This document shows positions 5,947 through 6,023 of a DNA stretch of 6,023 nt, one piece after another. A model generated the notes under the pieces. That model searched no databases, was not told where the DNA came from, and saw nothing but the letters and a program-made list of their open reading frames with translations. Each line of letters starts with the position of its first letter. The first letter of the stretch is position 1. The translations under genes and the position numbers were made by a program. The DNA lies in NCBI GenBank assembly GCA_025927935.1, contig JAICKM010000441.1, forward strand, positions 1 through 6,023, written 5' to 3'. This DNA comes from Chloroflexia bacterium (GTDB lineage: Bacteria > Chloroflexota > Chloroflexia > QHBQ01 > JADMIH01).

Positions 5947-6023
5947 TTACTGGCTGACCGCGAAGAACGTCTCGTACCCAGAGAAGGCTAACTGGACCGC
6001 CCGCGCTTCCCCCACCGTAAGGA
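5947..6023 (-). CDS. C-terminal end of a leftward gene, possibly a Gfo/Idh/MocA-type dehydrogenase (rest outside window)
   Basis: The minus strand is open from the window edge to TAA at 5947-5949, giving 24 residues ending YETFFAVSQ. The visible part, LTVGEARAVQLAFSGYETFF, uses mostly G/C third positions and looks like a genuine protein end. The pattern resembles the final helix of Gfo/Idh/MocA oxidoreductases, where a short 'T.xEAxRAVxLxxAxYES' segment is common. This is too short for a firm family call. An inverted repeat GTCAGC/GCTGAC (5939-5944, 5953-5958) overlaps the stop and might form a weak 3' hairpin. The gene converges on kdgK. Confidence 0.4.
   Translation of the reverse strand, partial: LTVGEARAVQLAFSGYETFFAVSQ

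Noticed and set aside
1..6023. CRISPR array, tRNA, rRNA, insertion sequence or prophage
   Set aside because: No direct repeat-spacer pattern, no tRNA cloverleaf, no transposase or integrase and no terminal inverted repeats with target duplications were seen.

Overview
The window holds a hexuronate (glucuronate-type) catabolic locus joined to a xylan-deacetylating esterase. The DNA is GC-rich, genes use mostly G/C third positions, and intergenic regions are lower in GC. The protein styles (short UxuA, CE7 esterase, a PMI-like cupin beside KDPG aldolase and KDG kinase) would suit a Chloroflexota-type or similar plant-biomass-degrading bacterium. That taxonomic guess is inference from gene style only. 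No marker gene is present.

Layout. The left part is transcribed leftward. A CE7 acetylxylan esterase (909-1877) is followed by a short coding-like fragment that resembles the last residues of an AGE-family sugar epimerase (685-894). Mannonate dehydratase uxuA (1-684, cut by the window edge) starts directly after the fragment's stop. A 535-bp divergent intergenic region (1878-2412) holds an AT-rich promoter-like patch, several inverted repeats and a 46-codon ORF with its own Shine-Dalgarno sequence. Rightward from 2413 runs a compact cluster: a PMI-like cupin of unknown substrate (2413-3612), KDPG aldolase (3680-4336) and KDG kinase (4333-5376), the last two overlapping by ATGA. A roughly 570-bp gene-free stretch with inverted repeats follows. 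The last 77 bases hold the C-terminal end of another leftward gene.

How it works together. UxuA makes 2-keto-3-deoxygluconate (KDG) from mannonate, KdgK phosphorylates it to KDPG, and the aldolase cleaves KDPG to pyruvate and glyceraldehyde 3-phosphate. The esterase would strip acetyl groups from xylan fragments or xylo-oligosaccharides, so acetylated glucuronoxylan is a natural source for the whole locus. The two steps that normally feed UxuA, uronate isomerase (UxaC) and fructuronate reductase (UxuB), are not visible here. The cupin sits where an isomerase would be expected and is the most interesting gene in the window.
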